Source: Linepithema humile (lineage: Eukaryota > Arthropoda > Insecta > Hymenoptera > Formicidae). From it: DNA of 64,000 nt. Below, one piece after another: positions 35,911 to 50,234 of the stretch. Positions within the stretch are counted from its first letter, which is position 1; every line of letters begins with the position of its first letter. Position numbers and translations under genes: made by a program. The stretch is taken from NCBI RefSeq assembly GCF_040581485.1, contig NC_090133.1, positions 8,122,001 through 8,186,000 of the forward strand. The letters run 5' to 3'. Under the pieces are notes generated by a model. The model was not told the DNA's origin and made no database searches. It saw only the letters and a program-made list of their open reading frames with translations.

Positions 35911-38900
35911 TATTATATGATTCTCATTTTGTTTCTCGCAACAAATTTTTCAAAGTAACAGATTGATCGATCGGTTGAAATCCAAGATATGTTTCGTCCT
36001 TTTGGAATATGATAGGCTTGAAACTTGCGCATGAGTCTCTGCGAAGTAATTTGCAAGCATCTAACGGCACATATACTTTAACGTCGTGAGCTTGACAAAG
36101 TTCGCTTAATTGACCCACGACCGTCCTAATATAACTTGGCTTCTGTCCACATGCGTGCTCCGCTATTTGGACAAATTAGAGGAGCCAGACGTTCGAACTT
36201 GGCGTAATTAAACGGCGGATGCACGCTGACCGAAAATTAAATTTCTCCACGTTGGCACGTCGATCTCACTTGGAATTAGTTTGTGGCAAATTATGACGTA
36301 ACTCTGTCAAATTATTTGACGTGACGTCCCTCTGCACATCTCTCTTTTGAAGCGAAAATTTACCATTAACATTTACATCCAGCTTGACATTCATCATTTC
36401 TTTATAATCAGTGAAAATTTGGCTTGCAGTAAAATTGTTGTTTGTGTGGCGTTACAAATACGGGTATTATCATATTATACTTTGATTAAAATTGCATACG
36501 GTTTACATTTTGACACTATTCATAAAATTTATTATAATTTCTTATATTGTATTCGTTTGTGCGTGTGCAATTTTAATTGATTTAGCGTAGCAATAAGCAT
36601 GCATATGTGCCCGGCATATATATTAAAAGTTAAACGTAAATTATACCATTCTATTAACATTAATTATATGCTCGATATTAAATGCAATATACATGTATGT
36701 TAATGCATTGAGAAAATGTTTATGTTAGTAGCAGTAATTTGACGTTCGTATTTTCCTACATTGCGTTTAGTATCCATCTCACATATTTTCTTCCGGGAGC
36801 ACGCTCTGAAATATTACTTGCTTTTTTTAAATCGAAGTCTGCCAAGATACGGGATCGTAAATTCAAGGTGCAGAGAACAAACTTAAAATGAAAAGAATAT
36901 CTCACGTATCTCGTTTTTAAGCGCATAAGGCGAAACGACTTGAGTTATGATCTTCTTTCTCGATACATAATCACACAAAGAACGAGAAGCATATCAGAAT
37001 TTATCAAATAACTCACCTAAAATTCACGACTTTTATACTGTTTTCTATACATGCACGCTTCACTATAATGTTTAAATATCAATATTCAAGAAGAAAGAAC
37101 TACTTACTTATGTTAGTTTTGGCTAAAAGTATTCCTCAGAAAATAATTTATATCTTTTAGGAAATATAGCGAATCGTCACGTCAACCTCAATAAAATGAA
37201 ATTAATCAATTCTGTTCCAATACTCGTAGAATTGCCAAAAGCCTATAAAGGGACAATTGTAATTTCGCATTCTTGAGAGTCGAATCGAGTGTAGTCTCAG
37301 AATTAGCGCCGTTACTATGGCAATTACGCGGCCTTTTTATTCGATCGTTCACATTTACGGTCGTTCGCTCGGGAAAGGCTAACGAAGTGTTTTATGTTCC
37401 TTTGGATACGCGAATTGGCGACCACGCGAACGAACCATCCAGCGCATTGAAACGAAACGACGTAAGCGCGTCCACTCCGACTGGGACAAGGAAAAGGTTT
37501 GTCGATAAATCGAAACGCGGTAGTCGAGCTACTTTTGTCCGATAATTGCGCGCAATAAATTAAAATTCGCATTTTATTCTTTACCTGCAAATTGTGAGCA
37601 GTCTCGTAAACATTTTTTTCCAAATCTTTGAAAAGAGACTGAGAAATTTAATTACGAATAAAATTATTTCAAAGAAATCTTAAGTTTTGTACAAATTTTT
37701 TGCTTAATGAAAAGAATTTTCATGCACAGGCATTGTGAATCTGGTGTCATGATCGATCGTCGATCAGCGGTATCAATTTAAAATACGCGATTGAAGTTTC
37801 GTGCAACTTGGCGCGTTCATCAGACAAAAACCAAGCATCTACAATTTTAACATCCGGATAATAAATAATCAAATAATACATTAGTCCATTCTTCTCCCGC
37901 GATTCCACTTTGGCTCGTGATAGGTGACATAAATTAGTAATTTGCCCCGAAGCGAGAACAAAGTTTCGTGGGAATGCTCGCGTTTTTTAACGGCTAACTG
38001 CGCCGAAGAACTTGCGTCGTAACGAGCTTAAAAAAGGAAAGCATCTCGCGGACTTAATCCAGACGTTGTCCGGACGTTTGCTCTGAAAGCGACGAGGCGG
38101 TAAACCCTTGGTCTTTGCGCGGAAGTTCGATCGATCATTGCGAGAAACTTTCCGCGTGCTTGCTAAGTCTCGACATGGCGTTCACTTTACGCGCGGAACT
38201 TTATTGCGATGTTTTCACGTAACGATACGCGACGTATGGCGTATCACTGCGAAGGGATACACGAGTTTTCGTATATGTGACGGCATTGTAAGAACGAATC
38301 GCGCCATCTCTCCGTCTGGTTAACGTCAGCCATTATGACGTCCGCTTTCTCTTATCGAAACAGACACTCTCGCGAAATCGCGGCGGATTAGTCTCGACGA
38401 GTATTACTCACACTGTACTCGCACGTCGTATAATTAAAGGGAAGTATTAAAGAGAATTAGAGACAGGCAGGAATAAAGGGTTCATAAATTTTCTTCTTAA
38501 GTCCTGTATTTGTTAAAAATTATATTTTACACGTGTGTTATCTTTATTTATATTTATTATGTTTATCTTATTTTAATAATTTTGTCTTAAAAATAAAATT
38601 ATTTAATCGGATTTACAACGTTTATACGTAACGTTTTAATCACAGAATTATATTACATATAGTCGAGTATATCAAGTCGAATATCGCAAACACAGATATC
38701 GCACGTTCATTCCAGTAACATAACGCAAATACATTGTGCTCGCAATACTGTTTGCCGGGCTACAGCATATCGAGCTCATGAATTTTAAAGCGTGATGATT
38801 TGCGAGAGATATCATTTTACGCTAACTCCCACATGCAAAATAATAGGTGGCAGAATTAATTTACTTACGATGTTTGCGTACAAATATAGCAGACAATGTT

Positions 38901-41529
38901 TCTATTTCTACACAGCGCTATTTGAATTCGAATTTATGGTCAGTGATTCTATCTTGTCAAGTTGTGTAACTTTTTTTATCACTTCTTCACTTCTTTACAC
39001 AAAGACGCCGCTGCGTAAAGATATGATCTTTATGCACGCAAGACGCAAGAGCGGTATTTAAACTGTCATAAACACGCTTCGGTCTTTGACAGGAGAATTT
39101 ATGAACCGCCGCGCGGAACTTTCGGTGGTTTCGGCTAAACATCGTGGTGCATGTTTTTTGCGAAGGTGCTTAAACAGCGTGGCCGCCCTTAGCGCTTATA
39201 TTCGGTTGCCTAAACCGCCGCCCGCGTCATAATCCGCACAATATCGAAGAGAGTAATACGGAGTCGCTTATTTCAAACTCCCGCATTGACTTAGGCGCCT
39301 TTCTTTGTTTGCAGCCAGCGAATTAAATAATACTCAGCTCGAGAAAAGCGGCGAGAGAAATATACTCTTCAGCATATTGCGACGGGTAGGAGCTTGTGAT
39401 ATGAATTTTACACGTGCCGTGTCCACGAAAATTTAATTTTAATCACGGAACACATCAAACGGTGTCATCTGATATATTTCACTTTGCAAATGAATGAATT
39501 TTAGATTAATACATTTATTTTATACATGCATTAAAATACTTTCTGAATTGCGCTTTTATAAAAAATATTTTATATTAACATAAAAAAACATGCATTAAAT
39601 TTTTCATTTTTATTTTATATTATATGGGGTGATCGCGAAAATTTACATTCATAATTACATTCATGATATAATTATAATAAAATTATGACGGATTTAGTAA
39701 CAGCGCAAGGTGTCACTCGGTGATGACTTAGTGCGCGGTGTAGTCAAAATTGCTAATCAAGTAGCATTGTATGCATTTCAGCTAATATCAGGAAAGCGAT
39801 ATAGCTCTCGTTAACGCACATGCAATGAATTTGCATCGCTCGTCTGATTGATGCACACGACGTGAGAGTTCTATCGCGTTAATCTAACCCGATCGCGATC
39901 ACGCTCCAGCGCATAAATTATAAATTAGTCCGGGCGCTACCATTGTTGCTTAATAACGTGTCATTCAACGAATATACCTGAGCCGATCCAATAATCGCAT
40001 TTGAATCGAGTGGTTGGTCTTAACACGTTATTGCGCGCCAAACATCTCGATTAGCAATTATTTTATCACTCCGCTAGCTATGTCTCTACCCGTAAAAGCA
40101 TGATTTATTATGCCATTTGTGAAACATGGATCGGACGTTAGGTCCATCGGAGCGTCGGAATTTCTGCACTGTGTGCTTTGTCAATATTGATACGTTCTGC
40201 TAAAAGGAATGTATTATACATAATCGTTAAAAAATAATGCTATTAAAAATCGGTAAAATGTAAAATAATAATATTCCAATAACCATAGTAATTATAATTA
40301 TTTTGATTTCTCCGCACCACGATAAAACATTTTATCTAAATTAATACATTTTACTGAGTAATCAAACATTTCTTCTATTATATACAGATAGATTTGCCAT
40401 TATTATAAATATCACATTCTTATTAATACTAATATTTGCGTGAATGTATTACAGCGGAAATATCTTAATTACTATAAAATGTTTCGAAAAATATACGTGA
40501 AAACTGATTTAATCAATGAAAATGGGAGATGATAGGAATATATCATTCTCGTGTACACACGGCTCACAGAAATTTGCGTCGTGCTGCGCCGTTCTGGATC
40601 GAGTTGGACAGTGGTTATCGTCGCGATCCAGATATATTATCGATCACACGCGACGCCTCGGCGCGTGGATTATAAATTAGAACCGAGCGCAGCCGTCGCC
40701 GAACGAGCGCCCGAGATATTCGAATAACCATGACGATGCAGGACGGCGGTGAGCCATATGTGTGCTCGCGGGAGCTCGCTTGCTCGCTCGTTTGCCTTGT
40801 CGCCACGTGTTAATGAAATCCGGCCTGTCAAATCCACGGACCGGCAGGGACGATCGTCCGATGCGAATAATAAACTGTAGCCGTGCGACGGGAATCAGAT
40901 GCCGATCGCGTACGTGTGCGTGCTTATGATTGATAGATAATCGCTCTCGTCGGCCTGGCCGACGCGTCGCGCGCCGATGATGGCGGCGGCGCGCATCTAG
41001 ACGGTGCAACGCGCGCGTAACATCGGGTAAACGTCGATGGCGTGCGCGATTGTTATTTACGATCATAATCAACACCGCGCGCAGTCCAGCACGCTCGCTC
41101 GTATCGCATTTCGGGGATAACGCTTCCGCTGACACGCCCATGGCGGCGATCCAGTTGCATCGACGACGGTGGACCATAATGGCACGGTGCGATTTATACT
41201 TGTCCGAGAGGGATCGGCGGGACAGTGTCGTTATTGACACGGTGTCGTTCAGCCGTTCGCAACTTCGATCGAGAAACTGACGCGATATCGAATTCGCCTA
41301 TATATTCAATATATACAAATATCTTACATAAATCTTGGACAAACATCGCCCTAACTTTGGAACCGCGAACCTCGCATATTGTAAATGGAAATAAAATTAC
41401 GGAATCCGGGCGCGAAAGGGTTAATTTAGCAGAATCGACTATTACAAATGAGAAGTTTACGGCGTCGGACGCGATAACGTCTCGCGGCGCGATACACTCC
41501 GTATTTATTGCGTGTGCGATGTAGATTAG

Positions 41530-42190
41530 TTACAGTTGCCCGCTCAACGGCCCGTAATCTCCGCATTAAGTAATCCCAGCTCGCGCCCGCGTGCGGAAAC
41601 GTCCGCGAAACGTTTCTTCCTTCATCCTCGCAAAGACATTTATCACGCTACCGCTTCGTGCAAGCTCTCGCGCGCCGCGCGGCGGTCCCGATTCGCCGCC
41701 GCGGCCGCGTTATTGCCGGCTTTATTTTGCCGGGATTTATGCATTTAACCCGGCCGCGAAATACGCCATCGCGGCAGATCGCGAATTAATGCGAGTCGCC
41801 GCGGGGCTGAAAAAGATAAGAAGCCGGTGCGGGCCCCCTCCGAAATCTTTCCCGCATTAGCGGGCATCGCCCGCGCTAACGAGTGTACTTAATTTTACGT
41901 TGCGGCGACTGCCGCTGACACGAGATTAAAAACGTTTACGCGAATGTAACTGCGGCGTAATTTCCCGGGCCGCCGTTTCTGCGTTTATTCTACGGGCCGA
42001 CCGCAGACGCGTGCATGCATCCGCGCGGTTTATGCACGCCGCGCGGGGGAAATAAACGCCCGAGCGGAAAATCGCGGCTGCAATCAGCGGCCGAGCTACG
42101 CGCCGCAAATTGTGTCCGACCAAGCGCGGGGCTTAACTACTTCGCGCTGATCTGTAAGCGACGTCGACTAGTGCCTCGTTTAACGTTTCA
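41530..42190. other. CpG-dense block
   Basis: This block is visibly richer in CG dinucleotides and in GCCGC/CGCGG words than its neighbours, and is bounded by AT-rich DNA on the right. In insects such blocks can mark promoters or simply unmethylated, GC-rich isochores. I see no TATA/initiator pair that would settle it. Confidence 0.4.
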
Positions 42191-43268
42191 CTCTATTAGA
42201 GCGAGGACGCGTGTCAAGCACAAAAATAAAATATAAGAAAGAACGAAAGAAAGAAAGTATTTAATAGAGCACAAAAGAATAATAGGTCTAATTTAAAAAC
42301 AAAAACTGATCTTTCTTGCAGTTTTGTGTACATGTTTAGATTAATATTTTTTTTTCATTACTTTTGAGTTCAAACTCAATGTGCGACAGATGAAGCGCGG
42401 CTGTCGCGCTCGTTAACGTTATTTGCATAATTTCCACGAGGATGTCTTCATCCATCTCGTAAACGACGTACGGTGCGCTTAAGGCAATAGCAGTGCAAGC
42501 GGCCGTTTAGCGTCATTCTGCAACGATGAGTCCATAATCGCCGCTTAATGCAGTTTACAGCCTTAAACTGTCGTATTTCTGCAATTTGAATGAATTTGCC
42601 TAAGCGCCGTGTGCGGAAGCACGTTTGTTCGCGCGTTACCGAACGGCGCAAATTATTTTATTACGCTTATCTACGCGGATAATTTTTAATGATTGTGCTT
42701 AATGGACTGTTAAGCGACTGCATTATCGCGAATGGCTTTGGCGGGATATCCCGCTTGAACGTGACCTAAATGTAAGCTTAAACCGCTGAAAGAAGTAGTT
42801 CATCTACTCGTAAGCGATCTGTTTTGCGTCGAATTACATTTTGCAAGCGCAGAGATTTCGAATTAGCTTGTTATTATCTTTAATGCTCCTGGTGTTCATT
42901 TCACTGAAAGCGTCTCTTCAGAGAATCAGAGAATTTCGTAGAGAATTTGTTTTACGCAGAAACGCCGAAACGGGTGTCGTTAAATTGTTGAGCCGAGCAA
43001 AATCAAATCGGACAGTGTCAATACTTGCGCCAGCTGATGCGGAAGTCGTTAAGTCGAATAAACGTAATGCTCGTTAGCCGGCGAGAGAATCGTTAAGTCG
43101 AGTCAACCAATAGAAAATGCAAATTGCGATTCCCAAACTCGTGTACTTTCCGCGTGCATTTTCGGTTTCGCGCAACGTACCCGGATGCGGCCGCCGCGAC
43201 TTCAATTATTTATGACGCGCGTGTAAATATAACAATTCAATTTAAATTTATTGCCATTTGCTCCTCCA

Positions 43269-43305
43269 CTCTCTCTCTCTCTCCCTCTCTCTCTCTCTCT
43301 TTCTC
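43269..43305 (+). repeat. (CT)n microsatellite, slightly interrupted
   Basis: CT repeats with interruptions over 37 bases. Confidence 0.9.
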
Positions 43306-46300
43306 CCGCCCGTGTCGGATCTCGCAGCATGAATATAGAGCCATTTAACTAGCAAGCGGGTCGCGCGAGCAACGTTCGGAATAACATTCGATTCGTTATG
43401 ACGTGATTGTGAATTTGCGACGTGCGCCCGTCCGCTATATTTACTTTGCATTACGCGGTCGTTGTTGTTTCAACGACACGTATGTGCGGTCGTTTCCATC
43501 GAGTCGACTGCAATTCCAACGCCGATGTACATATCAATGATGGCCGCGACGAACGACGAGAAAACTTGGGCGCGCGATATAAAAACGCAAGCCGCGAACA
43601 TATCGCGTTCAGCCGCGGTCGAAATGAATTTAATACCGTAATAATTGAAAGAAAATATTTTCGCGATTCTCAAGATCTTCATGAAAGAGGAATCGAGTTT
43701 CTCGATAATGAAGAGTCGAATCTCAAATTACGAAGAGTTTTGCAGACGAAATTAAATCCTTAGATTTGAATGTAATTTAACTCGATAATTTAACATTTTT
43801 ATTCAAATGACTTCGTCAATAATAATTTCGCGATAAATCATTAAGATTGCTCTTTCGAGCGTGGATAATTCGTAGGCGCATATCGCAACTGTTATGTTGA
43901 CTCGTCACGCAGACAAGTGTCAGGAAGGTGGCGGCGAATGTGGAAATACTTTTTGTGATTGAATTTTTAGCGGTTTATCGGATATTCGCGACGCGTTTCC
44001 CGCAGAGACGGAAGAAAATATTGGAATCGTCCGGTAGCCGGCTAAGTGCTACACAGATCTGAAATGACTATATCCACTCTCCGCGAACTGATCCCCCTTT
44101 CTTCCTTCCTTTCCCCCTTTCGTCCTGCCCCCCGCCGTCTTTCAACGCCGTTCCGAGTCAAACGACGAAGACGGAAGCTATTCTCGATGCAACGCGAGCA
44201 TCACAGATTGCTTTTGCTCTCGGCGGCGCGAGCTTTGTGCCGAGGCACTTCAGCGAATTCCCGACATTTTCCATTTCCGTCGAAACGCTCGTAAACACGG
44301 GAGAAAGGAAGGTGAGGAAGGCTGGTGCCGGTCCTGCGGGTAGGGGCTTGCCGAAGTGTGAAATAATGTATAAAGCGGCAATGAATAATGACTCAACTGT
44401 AATCCATTGTGGTCGGGATACTTCCTCCCCTCACTTCCTCAGACGTCGTTCGGCTTGGCATCTGACAGAATCATGTTGCACATGTTACATCGTAATATGT
44501 ATCCGTGGAAAAATGACAGTGTCTCGACATTGCGACAGCAATGATTACTTTGTGCAAAAAGGACTATCAGTCACGTACTTAAATTTTATTCTTATTCTTT
44601 ACTAATTTATAATTTGTTGAGTCGATGAATAAAAATTACGGTTTGATAGAAGGTTAATATCAAACTTAGCTATACGTATATTCAATGTTCAATGTTAGAA
44701 ATGTATAAATTGCAACTATAGAAATGTCCCCGCGATAAAATCGACGCGAGAATCGACGCCAGGTGTGTGGCGGCACGCCGATAGATCAAATATTTGATTC
44801 GCGTTTACTAAATTTCATGCTCTCGCCAGTTTTTTCGCGCTTCCGCGGCGGCGGCACTTAACTTACGCGCCATCGAAGTACCTCTTTATAATTTTCGTAT
44901 GACGTTAAAACCACCGCTAACGGTAAGTCGCGTTTAGCGTCCCGGAAGTTCCTGATCTTAAGCGAGGGATTACAAGGTACTTAGCTCTCCGCTGCATTAG
45001 CACGTGCAACGGCAGCAGATTGTTCCTGAAATTCTTCTCTAACTTTCGTTCTAACCGGCGCGGTTATCGTGAATCTCCCGTCTTATTCTTTGGCGCGCGG
45101 GATAAAACGCGTTTATCCACCTTAATACTACTTATTCAGTTGGCGAACTGTTTTGCGAATTATGCAACACATCGCGGCGATGAATCGCGCCGCCAATTCC
45201 GCGAGAGCCGTCGCGATCCGCCGGGCGCGCGCGCGCGCGTATCGCGCCGATAGATCCGAATGAGACAGCCGGTATGTTAGGTGTGTTTATCGTTCGTGCC
45301 CGCAACATGCAGTATTGCGGATCTGTCACGATCAGCTTTGTTAATGAGTCATTACTCCGACGAGAGAGAGACGACCCACTTCTGCGCGAGGGATACCATG
45401 AGGGCGATCGTTACAAGTGAAGCTTGCACACGGGATCGATCGTCGTCGTGCATCAGCTTGGGCGGATTTCACGCGTCCTCCCATGGAGCACTGCCGGGAT
45501 CGTTGATAATAGCCGTGTGTAGCCACTGGAAAGTAGTTCGTGATTACGCGCTTCTATGTAGGGTTAATAATGTTACGGTACGACGACTGAATAGTGCCCG
45601 TAATTCTCTCCTTGAAAATCGAGGTTATTAATTTGACAAATGGAATCATCGTTTATACGCACGTAAGATGTTTCACCTTAATATTTTGATGAATATTTTC
45701 CTCATATTCGTATAAAATTATTCAGACAGTTTATATTAAATAGTGAAAAAGTGTGAGAAATCATTTCCATCGAAACATTTTCTTGGGAAGTAAGAATTAA
45801 GGTCGAAAATTTGCTTCTACCTTGCATAAAATATACGTCAACCGCGTATTATGTACACGTACACGTATATTTACTGCGTTATATATCACACATATCCAAT
45901 TTTTTGGGATATGGAAAAGTACATTGTGATACTTTATGATGGATTCACGTTTCGGAGACGAATGACGGTCTGCCTCAACAATGTTTCCTTCATGCGTGCT
46001 CGTTTTATGACACATGACATGCAACCTCGAAAAAGGTCGAATACTTGGCAGTTGGCGATCGTAATGTGCGGTTATACAAAAAGTTTTGCTTCTCTTTAGA
46101 ATGTGTCGCGATACAAAAGGTATTTTTGAAACTCAACTGACACAGATACTCTGCGGTTTTACGAACAAAATTTTATGACAGGTTGTAGCGTTTCGAAAGT
46201 TTACGTCGCGATAAGGGTCGAATTTTTATCAGAGTGTAGCAGGAAGTTCACTCGAGACTCATATCCGGATTTTGACTGTGCGCTTCAAAATACCATCGAC

Positions 46301-46577
46301 CGATAATATTAACAGATAAAAATGTCGACAAGAAAATAGTTCAATTGGCTATTTCAAACATTTTATCGATTGCATTCAAATATACCAGTTTAATGTAATA
46401 TTGAATAAAATAAATATTTGATTCGCTTAAAGTTACGCTTCAAAAACTCAAAAAATCATATTATATTTACATATTAAAAAAATAAAATATTTTATACATG
46501 TTTCTCGCAAATAAGCAGGTTTTTTTTTATCGTGCGATTACATTCCACCTCAGTGGAAAAAATATAACTGATTCGAA

Positions 46578-46790
46578 TTAGTGTAGTGAAGCGGAAATAT
46601 AAAAATAATGAATTAAAAACAGAACTCTCGACTGAAAGTTAAATGTAATATGAATAAATAAATAAATATGTATCAAAGTAATCAGACTTTGACTGATTGA
46701 ATGTCGTCGAAAAGATGAGAGGCACGACCACTTCTGCTTGTCCTTCAGGGGATAGCCATCAGAACACTCGACGAGATTGTTTAGCCGCAC
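46578..46790 (-). CDS. Candidate terminal exon on the minus strand, unknown product
   Basis: On the minus strand a pyrimidine-rich stretch ends in TTCCTTCAG immediately before 46790. The following frame starts GTGCGGCTAAAC and is open for 70 codons. The first ~36 residues include LVECSDGYPLKDKQKWSC and look protein-like. The remainder is AT-driven (Ile/Phe/Leu/Tyr-rich) and may be past the true end. No donor or recognised domain is visible. Weak support. Confidence 0.12.
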   Translation of the reverse strand: MRLNNLVECSDGYPLKDKQKWSCLSSFRRHSISQSLITLIHIYLFIHITFNFQSRVLFLIHYFYISASLH

Positions 46791-46920
46791 CTGAAGGAAC
46801 TCAAAGAGGGATTATAACGAGGTACTCCCGAGGGCCGATCGATGTCGCTTAATGGTTACGTTGATGACCTGTCGTGTTACACCACATAATAATACCAAAT
46901 AATATAGCGGACGAAAGTTT

Positions 46921-46934
46921 CTTACGATCGTAAG
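46921..46934. repeat. 14-bp perfect palindrome
   Basis: CTTACGATCGTAAG is its own reverse complement. It could be a dimeric factor site or chance. Confidence 0.6.
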
Positions 46935-47340
46935 CAGTCACTAATTATATTCTAATAAATAATGAAATCTTTGCATTACGAGATAACACCTCGCAATCTT
47001 AGAATCAATTATTACCATTAAATTTATCTATATAAAAATAGAACATTCTGTCAGATTTTTTTCAATGAAATATTTGAGCGTAAGAGATTTCAATTTGTCA
47101 AATTAATTCTTTCAACATCAGAGATAATCCGCGTCGTTCTTAGTTTCCTCGAACGGACTTCAGGGTAGCTAAAGGGGATCATTACGCCGAGAGATTGTCA
47201 GCTATCGATTGCTATCTTCTAATGGCCATATCGACATCGGAGCTTACAGTCACGGCGTCGTCGCACGAAAACTACGGAAAATGTGTACGATGAACGGGAG
47301 TAAAGAAATTAAAATTATATTTCGAAATAGAAATTGCTTT

Positions 47341-47382
47341 TTCTCTTTTTTTTTTCTCTCTCTCTCTCTCTCTCTCTTTTTT
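47341..47382 (+). repeat. T-run plus (CT)n microsatellite
   Basis: A T-rich start, then a CT dinucleotide run, ending in a further T-run. Confidence 0.9.
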
Positions 47383-49520
47383 AAGTGACAGATAAGTAGA
47401 ACATTTCTGAAAAAATGACGCAAAACGACGCAATTAAATCAAAATAGTGATTGAAGACATCTTGCGTGATTTTATCGTTCAGATTTCTTCTCGCAAAAAG
47501 TAACCCTTCTGTAATATATACAATCTTTGGACAGAAAGAAACATGTTCTGACTCGATGCTGAGAGTTCTTTTCGGACTTTCCCTCGAAAAATATATCACT
47601 TATAACATCGTTTCGAAGCATCGACCACAATCTCGCGCTCTTCATCCCAAAGCCCATCCGTAAACTAAGAATGATGAGGATTTTTCTCAGACATTGGGAA
47701 AATGAATTTGACAAATTGAGATCCTTGATGTCACGAGCATTTTACTTAAAAATCTGACGTCGTATTTTATGTTTCCCTAGAGAATTATTCAAATTTTATT
47801 ATCAGTTTTTATTTATAACGCGATTAGCTCGAACCGCGCTAGCTGCTCGAGCATTTTCTTCATGGGTTTCTTATGAAAAGCTATAACTAGCACACTCGTT
47901 TTTGGCGTGCTGTTGGAATTTTCTAAGCGGATTGTCGGTTCGCTTCGCGGGGCGATTTTTTTGTCGCAGTTACCCGCAAAAAAGAATTTAATGGCGGAGT
48001 ATCTAAGGTCGATCGATATCGTTCAACAGCGGCACTGATGAAACACATAATCGTGATTTGCGATTACGTCAGCGGCGATGGGAGGCCGTGCAAGACACTC
48101 CTCAACAACCGGGACGAGAACTAGACCGTTCCCGGGGCTGGGACGATAGATCACGGTACACGAATGCTTCCGGACGGACGGACGAATGGTCAGTTGCCGA
48201 GTGGGGCCCTCCTATATGTAGCACCAGAAAGTAACCCTTCTCGGTTTCCAACTACTCCCGGGAACCCGGTTTTCCCTCTCTCGCTCTCCCGCTTTCGTTC
48301 TCACTCCGAACCGGCCACGAGGCGCCCATTATTGCCCGCTCGGCGACGCCCGCGCGACCACGCGCGATTTATCGCCACGTGTGTTTTATTGGCTCCTCCC
48401 TGCCACAGTAGCCAACCGCCATACCGTACCATCGATGTGCCCGCGTCCAGATTTCGGGCCCCTGGGTTATCGGCCAGAGATATCGCCCGACGGGCGTGCT
48501 CACGTTAGCCGCGTCGTTGTACCTCCGTGATGTATCGACAGCTTGCGATACTTATTCGCCTGACGTACTATTGGGGTCGCGGAGGAAATGTACGTTTTAG
48601 TAGGGCATTTTTTTTTATAAGAATTGTGTTTACCGTTGATGTTGGTCTAATTTACATGTCTGACGATAATCAAAGTTCGATTTACCTCAAATTGCGTATG
48701 TATTATACGCAAAGAAATATAATACATACGCTGTACGCTGTACTGAAACTATAAATGCAAAGAAATCATTTATATGAAATTTATTTCTGTAACTTAATAA
48801 TACATCGGATGAAAACATGATGTATCAGTAAAGATTCCGGTGAAATATTGTAAAATAAGGTTGATTGCATTAGCATATCTGCATATTATATAAAAGTTAA
48901 ATGATTATCATTAAATATAGATGGTTTCTGATTTTCGTCGAAAATTATGATATCTAAATTTCAATTTTAATTCGATTAACCCAGCTTGACTAAATAACCT
49001 TATAGAATAATGCAAATTTAATGCAAGTTTTTAACTTAGCTAATGTAAAATGGATTTTACAGACAGCTTTCTTGGTAAATATTACTTGCTTGGGAATATT
49101 CAAGGAAATATCGCGTATAACATAGCATGCATCTGGTTGGTATGATGAACGCTCTAAGATGCCGCGTAAGTCTCACCCTCTTTAACATTCATGGAGACAA
49201 GCTATTACTCGTGACGAGTTATATACGTCGCGTTTGAACAGTTTACGATGTGTAGTTCCCGAGGCTATTGCTGGCTCTCGGTTGTGCAACTTTTGCGATA
49301 AAAATGACATAAGCACACCTGTGCGACGTAAGGAGGAGTAGCGAGGAGGAAATTGCGTGTCAGCGATCAATAAGCTGTTAATATTGGTTATCAAGTGACC
49401 GAGGGGTATATTTGCAACGTCAGTAACTCGCGAAAATAAATATAACATTAAGTCTCGGGGAAAATTGTCGTGACATCCAAAAAGTTTGCAATTAAAAAAG
49501 TTTCCTTGCGCTTCCATACG

Positions 49521-49549
<29 letters not shown>
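49521..49549 (+). repeat. A29 homopolymer
   Basis: The longest homopolymer in the window. There is no AATAAA upstream and no clear flanking duplication. The word AAAGTTT recurs just before and after it, which could be the remnant of one, but it is too short to support an insertion. Confidence 0.95.
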
Positions 49550-49553
<4 letters not shown>

Positions 49554-50217
49554 GAACGCGAACCGGTATACCGAATCCGGATGGTCACTTCGTTATCTAC
49601 GTGATGAAATTGCAGTCACTCTTCGTGATTAATGTCTCGTTGAATATCGAAGTTTCGCAATTACTCGTGACTCTGATAAATCCCGCGCGATACGTCGATA
49701 ACAAAGATACATCGCTCGTCGTACATTTTCTTAATCTTGGTATTAACCTCCGTTATCATCCGACGAACATTATTATCAATATCAAGAATGCTTCACGTTA
49801 ACCTGGAAAAAGGAAAACACAATATGTTTTGCAAGCACGCAAAATTTGCGTTGAACGCAGGATGTTGCGTAGTAAAGACGCATATAAATGTGAGAGACGT
49901 GGAACATATGTCGCAAGCTGCGGTAGATGAAACAGATCTCTATGTGTATGGATGAATGCCGGATGCGTGTGGCTTTAATAACGTTTTCGCTGTCGTGGAA
50001 AAATAATCCGCCTCCGACGATACCGACAATTCTACGCAGGTTTATTCTACTAATGCGACTATACGCAAATACTTTGTCGCTAAAACCGAATATTATATAT
50101 ATTTTTTTAATTCCACGAAAATTTCGTACGTTAAATCACGTTGTACAAAGTTATTTAAAAAAAAAAGAGTCACATTTCAATTTTATTAATAATTTTTTTG
50201 GATCAACATCAGAATAA

Positions 50218-50234
50218 TTTTTTTTTTTTTTTTT
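50218..50234. repeat. T17 homopolymer
   Basis: Seventeen consecutive T residues. Confidence 0.95.

Larger units (their letters stand above)
35913..46577. other. Gene-free stretch, AT-rich then CpG-rich
   Basis: No supportable gene is seen. 36.3-36.7 and 40.2-40.5 kb are AT-rich; 40.6-42.2 and 44.1-45.3 kb are CpG-rich and open in many frames on both strands. A 64-codon minus frame just right of the transposon (35924-36118) and a plus frame ending at 43763 read like ordinary protein but lack start, splice or domain support. A (GAAA)n tract lies near 42.24 kb and a (GC)n run near 45.23 kb. Confidence 0.5.

Noticed and set aside
35924..36118. 64-codon minus ORF just right of the transposon
   Set aside because: Reads plausibly but has no recognised domain or splice sites; could not be supported as a gene.
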